Shown piece after piece: positions 62,339 to 64,000 of a stretch of DNA of 64,000 nt. The notes beneath the pieces are model-generated. The model was not told the DNA's origin. It worked only from the letters and a program-made list of their open reading frames with translations, and made no database searches. Numbering within the stretch: position 1 is the first letter of the stretch; each line of letters begins with the position of its first letter. Origin of the DNA: Acetobacter lambici (GTDB taxonomy: Bacteria > Pseudomonadota > Alphaproteobacteria > Acetobacterales > Acetobacteraceae); assembly GCF_011516885.1 (NCBI RefSeq), contig NZ_WOTD01000007.1, positions 49,310 to 113,309 of the forward strand, given 5' to 3'. Made by a program: the position numbers and the translations under genes.

Positions 62339-62414
62339 GAGCCGGTAGCTCAGCTGGTAGAGCATTCGACTTTTAATCGAATGGTCGAGGGTTCGAGTCC
62401 CTCCCGGCTCACCA
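62339..62414 (+). tRNA. tRNA-Lys (anticodon TTT)
   Basis: The 76-base sequence folds into a full cloverleaf: acceptor GAGCCGG/CCGGCTC, D arm GCTC...GAGC, and anticodon stem TTCGA/TCGAA around loop CTTTTAA (anticodon TTT). The T arm is GAGGG-TTCGAGT-CCCTC, and the CCA end is encoded. tRNA 3' ends are common integration sites, and the next gene is an accessory nuclease. Confidence 0.97.
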
Positions 62415-62535
62415 TTCTTTCCTTTAAAAATAGATGTCTAAGACCATCAGCAGAGTCTGCTCAGGCAGTATTCTGTCCCCCCCCCCACGCCGCGCTTGTG
62501 GCGGGCGTTCGGGCAGGGGTCTCCCCGTGTTATGA

Positions 62536-63936
62536 TCACGAGGAGCTATCTATTGCGTCATGAGTGGCAGGGTGGCTCTGGACCGCGTGGCGGTAGAGTT
62601 CTTCTGCTGCGCCGCAGAGTTGCGTGTGATGGACCAACAGAACACCCGTTGCGGATGCAGCCTGCCGCGCGGACTGCGAAAATGTGGAGTTTGTTGCAAC
62701 AATTGCACCTTGGGCACCCTGAAATTTTTGGGCGGAAAAGGCTTGCTGGACGGCATCATTCCCAACTGTTCCTGAATACAGCTTACATTGGACAACAATC
62801 CGCACATTTCCTTTTCGGGCTATAACGTCAGCCCCCTGATCTCCACTTTTTTGTGTTGCGTGTGCATCCCACCCAGACTGCTTGAGAAGTAAAGCGCAGT
62901 GCAGTTCATAATCAAACGGGTTCATACGGATATCAAAAACCGTAGGGTCGCTCACATAAGAATTGATGGGAACATGGACCGGAAGAGGGTCGGAGGAAAC
63001 CTGCTCAACAAGGTTTATGGCATATGCCCGCAGTTGCTGACGGTCTTTTACGTTCGAAATTCTGGCGTTTATAAGTCCATCTATTCTGGTCTGGATAAAA
63101 TACCCGATCTCCCTGACCCATAAATCTGTTTTAACGGTACCATAGATATCTTGTGTTATTTTCTGGTTTCTCGATATTTGTAAATTCAGTTTTTGCCTGA
63201 ATATTTCATCACAAACAAGGGAACGTGTCTCGCTGAGCCGTTTGTTGTTCTTTGTTTTTTTATAATAAAAAATGCCGCAGGAAACTAAAATAACAAGAAG
63301 TAGAAGCCACATTGAACTGCTGCTCTGGTTGTTGGGTCGGGAGGTGGGGCCGGTGGATTGGGTGGTGGGTTCTGCCTGCTGTTGGCCCGCAGGCGGTGGC
63401 AGTCCTGCTGCCATGGATGCAATGTGCGCGGCATCTGTATCAGAGATAAAGCCATCTGCCGGGGAGCTTGTGTTGGCCTGCTGCCATTTGACAATGGCGG
63501 TGCGGGTTCCTTCGCCATAAACGCCATCAGCACGTTGGGCTTGTGTGAGAAAGCCCAGATCAATCAGATTCTGCTGGAGGGCTATGTGGTCGTCTATGGG
63601 CCTGCTGGCTTCCTCCAGAGGAACCCCGGTCAGCCTTGCCTTATACTTGTCGGTCAGGGCGTCCATATGTGCGATGTAGCAGGCCGGATCTGCCTGAGGG
63701 ATGTTCTGGGGGCCAACCAGTCGGGTGGAATCAAGGCAGTCGCCCAAAACCGCATCATCGGCCATGACCTCCTGCCTGAGCGATTTCCACCCTTCTTTGC
63801 CAACAATCTGGCGTAGGGCGTAATAGGTCTGGTCAAAAATAAGTTCGTGTCTGGCGGCTTCGCTGTTTTCGCAAAGCATGGTGGCAATGGGCTTTGTTGC
63901 GCAAATAGTAGCGAGGGATTCACGGGGTGAATCCAT
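62536..63936 (-). CDS. Membrane-anchored Mrr-type nuclease, N-terminus altered by an IS insertion
   Basis: The open frame codes for 466 residues. In order it has a Cys-rich LprI-like stretch (about 10-95), a peptidoglycan-binding-like repeat (LQQNLIDLGFLTQAQRADGV, then YGEGTRTAIVKWQ, near 125-150), a Gln/Thr/Pro linker, one membrane helix (MWLLLLVILVSCGIFYYKKT, near 205) and a C-terminal Mrr nuclease domain. That domain's catalytic pattern is SGDQGADVIARKGNVRIVVQ-C-K. The first nine or so codons lie in the probable IS end, so the native start and signal peptide seem to be missing. It may be inactive. Confidence 0.65.
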   Translation of the reverse strand: MDSPRESLATICATKPIATMLCENSEAARHELIFDQTYYALRQIVGKEGWKSLRQEVMADDAVLGDCLDSTRLVGPQNIPQADPACYIAHMDALTDKYKARLTGVPLEEASRPIDDHIALQQNLIDLGFLTQAQRADGVYGEGTRTAIVKWQQANTSSPADGFISDTDAAHIASMAAGLPPPAGQQQAEPTTQSTGPTSRPNNQSSSSMWLLLLVILVSCGIFYYKKTKNNKRLSETRSLVCDEIFRQKLNLQISRNQKITQDIYGTVKTDLWVREIGYFIQTRIDGLINARISNVKDRQQLRAYAINLVEQVSSDPLPVHVPINSYVSDPTVFDIRMNPFDYELHCALLLKQSGWDAHATQKSGDQGADVIARKGNVRIVVQCKLYSGTVGNDAVQQAFSAQKFQGAQGAIVATNSTFSQSARQAASATGVLLVHHTQLCGAAEELYRHAVQSHPATHDAIDSSS

Positions 63937-64000
63937 TCTGGTAGCTAGGTGAGATGAGCAAGCCGCAGCCGACGCGATACCGCACGACGAACTGGTCCTC
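63911..64000 (+). mobile_element. Left end of an IS5-like insertion sequence, continuing beyond the window
   Basis: A frame starting at ATG 63954 reads MSKPQPTRYRTTNWSS, the N-terminus typical of IS5-family transposases (TRYRTTNWSSYN...). Upstream is a small palindrome GGATTCA-CGGGG-TGAATCC (63917-63935) that looks like part of the terminal repeat. A TA at 63909-63910 may be the target duplication, so the boundary is put at 63911; this is an estimate. Confidence 0.6.
63954..64000 (+). CDS. IS5-family transposase, 5' end only
   Basis: Only the first 15 complete codons are inside the window, giving MSKPQPTRYRTTNWS. The pattern T-R-Y-R-T-T-N-W matches the start of IS5-type DDE transposases of alphaproteobacteria. 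A GGTGAG element precedes the ATG. The rest of the gene is not visible. Confidence 0.6.
   Translation, partial: MSKPQPTRYRTTNWS

Noticed and set aside
62477..62486. Run of ten C between tRNA-Lys and the Mrr gene as a phase-variation tract
   Set aside because: It is not inside a coding region or a recognisable promoter, so no effect can be supported.

Overview
The window reads as the chromosome of an alphaproteobacterium, most probably an acetic acid bacterium (Acetobacteraceae). This rests on GC-rich codon use, the alphaproteobacterial flagellar proteins FlaF, DUF1217 and DUF6468, an FtcR/CtrA-like regulator, and the truB-rpsO-pnp block. No genus marker was found, so this is an inference.

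Region 1 (1-36.1 kb) is a dispersed flagellar and chemotaxis locus. On the plus strand are a DUF1217 repeat protein, fliI, a fliJ-like gene, a glycosyltransferase, motB, motA, fliK, flgD, a chemoreceptor, flaF, a globin-coupled chemoreceptor, flgB and flgC. On the minus strand are flgE, flhB, fliR, fliQ, fliE, the regulator, flagellin, a DUF6468 gene, fliM and fliL. An AT-richer sugar-modification island (13.5-17.6 kb) is inserted between the two chemoreceptor regions. It holds a nucleotidyltransferase-kinase fusion, a methyltransferase, a HAD phosphatase and a GT-B glycosyltransferase. Many other flagellar genes (fliF, fliG, fliN, fliP, flhA, flgF-L, flbT) are not in the window.

Region 2 (36.2-48.6 kb) is a nonulosonic acid locus. 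pseC, pseB and pseI are on the minus strand; a pseF-like cytidylyltransferase and pseG are on the plus strand. They are followed by a tight plus-strand operon: acyl carrier protein, SDR, Rieske oxygenase, PseH-like acetyltransferase, ketoacyl-ACP synthase III, second SDR, and a large protein with the motif set of bacterial sialyltransferases. I infer that this makes a pseudaminic-acid-type sugar, possibly with an unusual ACP-derived and oxygenated acyl group, and attaches it, probably to flagellin. It is the best candidate here for an undescribed system.

Region 3 (48.7-52.2 kb) is an Mla/MCE-type lipid transport operon. Its ATPase gene is frameshifted in a G9 run. Region 4 (52.5-62.4 kb) is housekeeping: truB, rpsO, pnp, a nitronate-monooxygenase-like flavoprotein, a Pmp3-type small membrane protein, gyrA, coaD, a cyclophilin and tRNA-Lys. 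Region 5 (62.5-64 kb) is a membrane-anchored Mrr-type nuclease gene whose 5' end abuts the left end of an IS5-like element that runs off the window.
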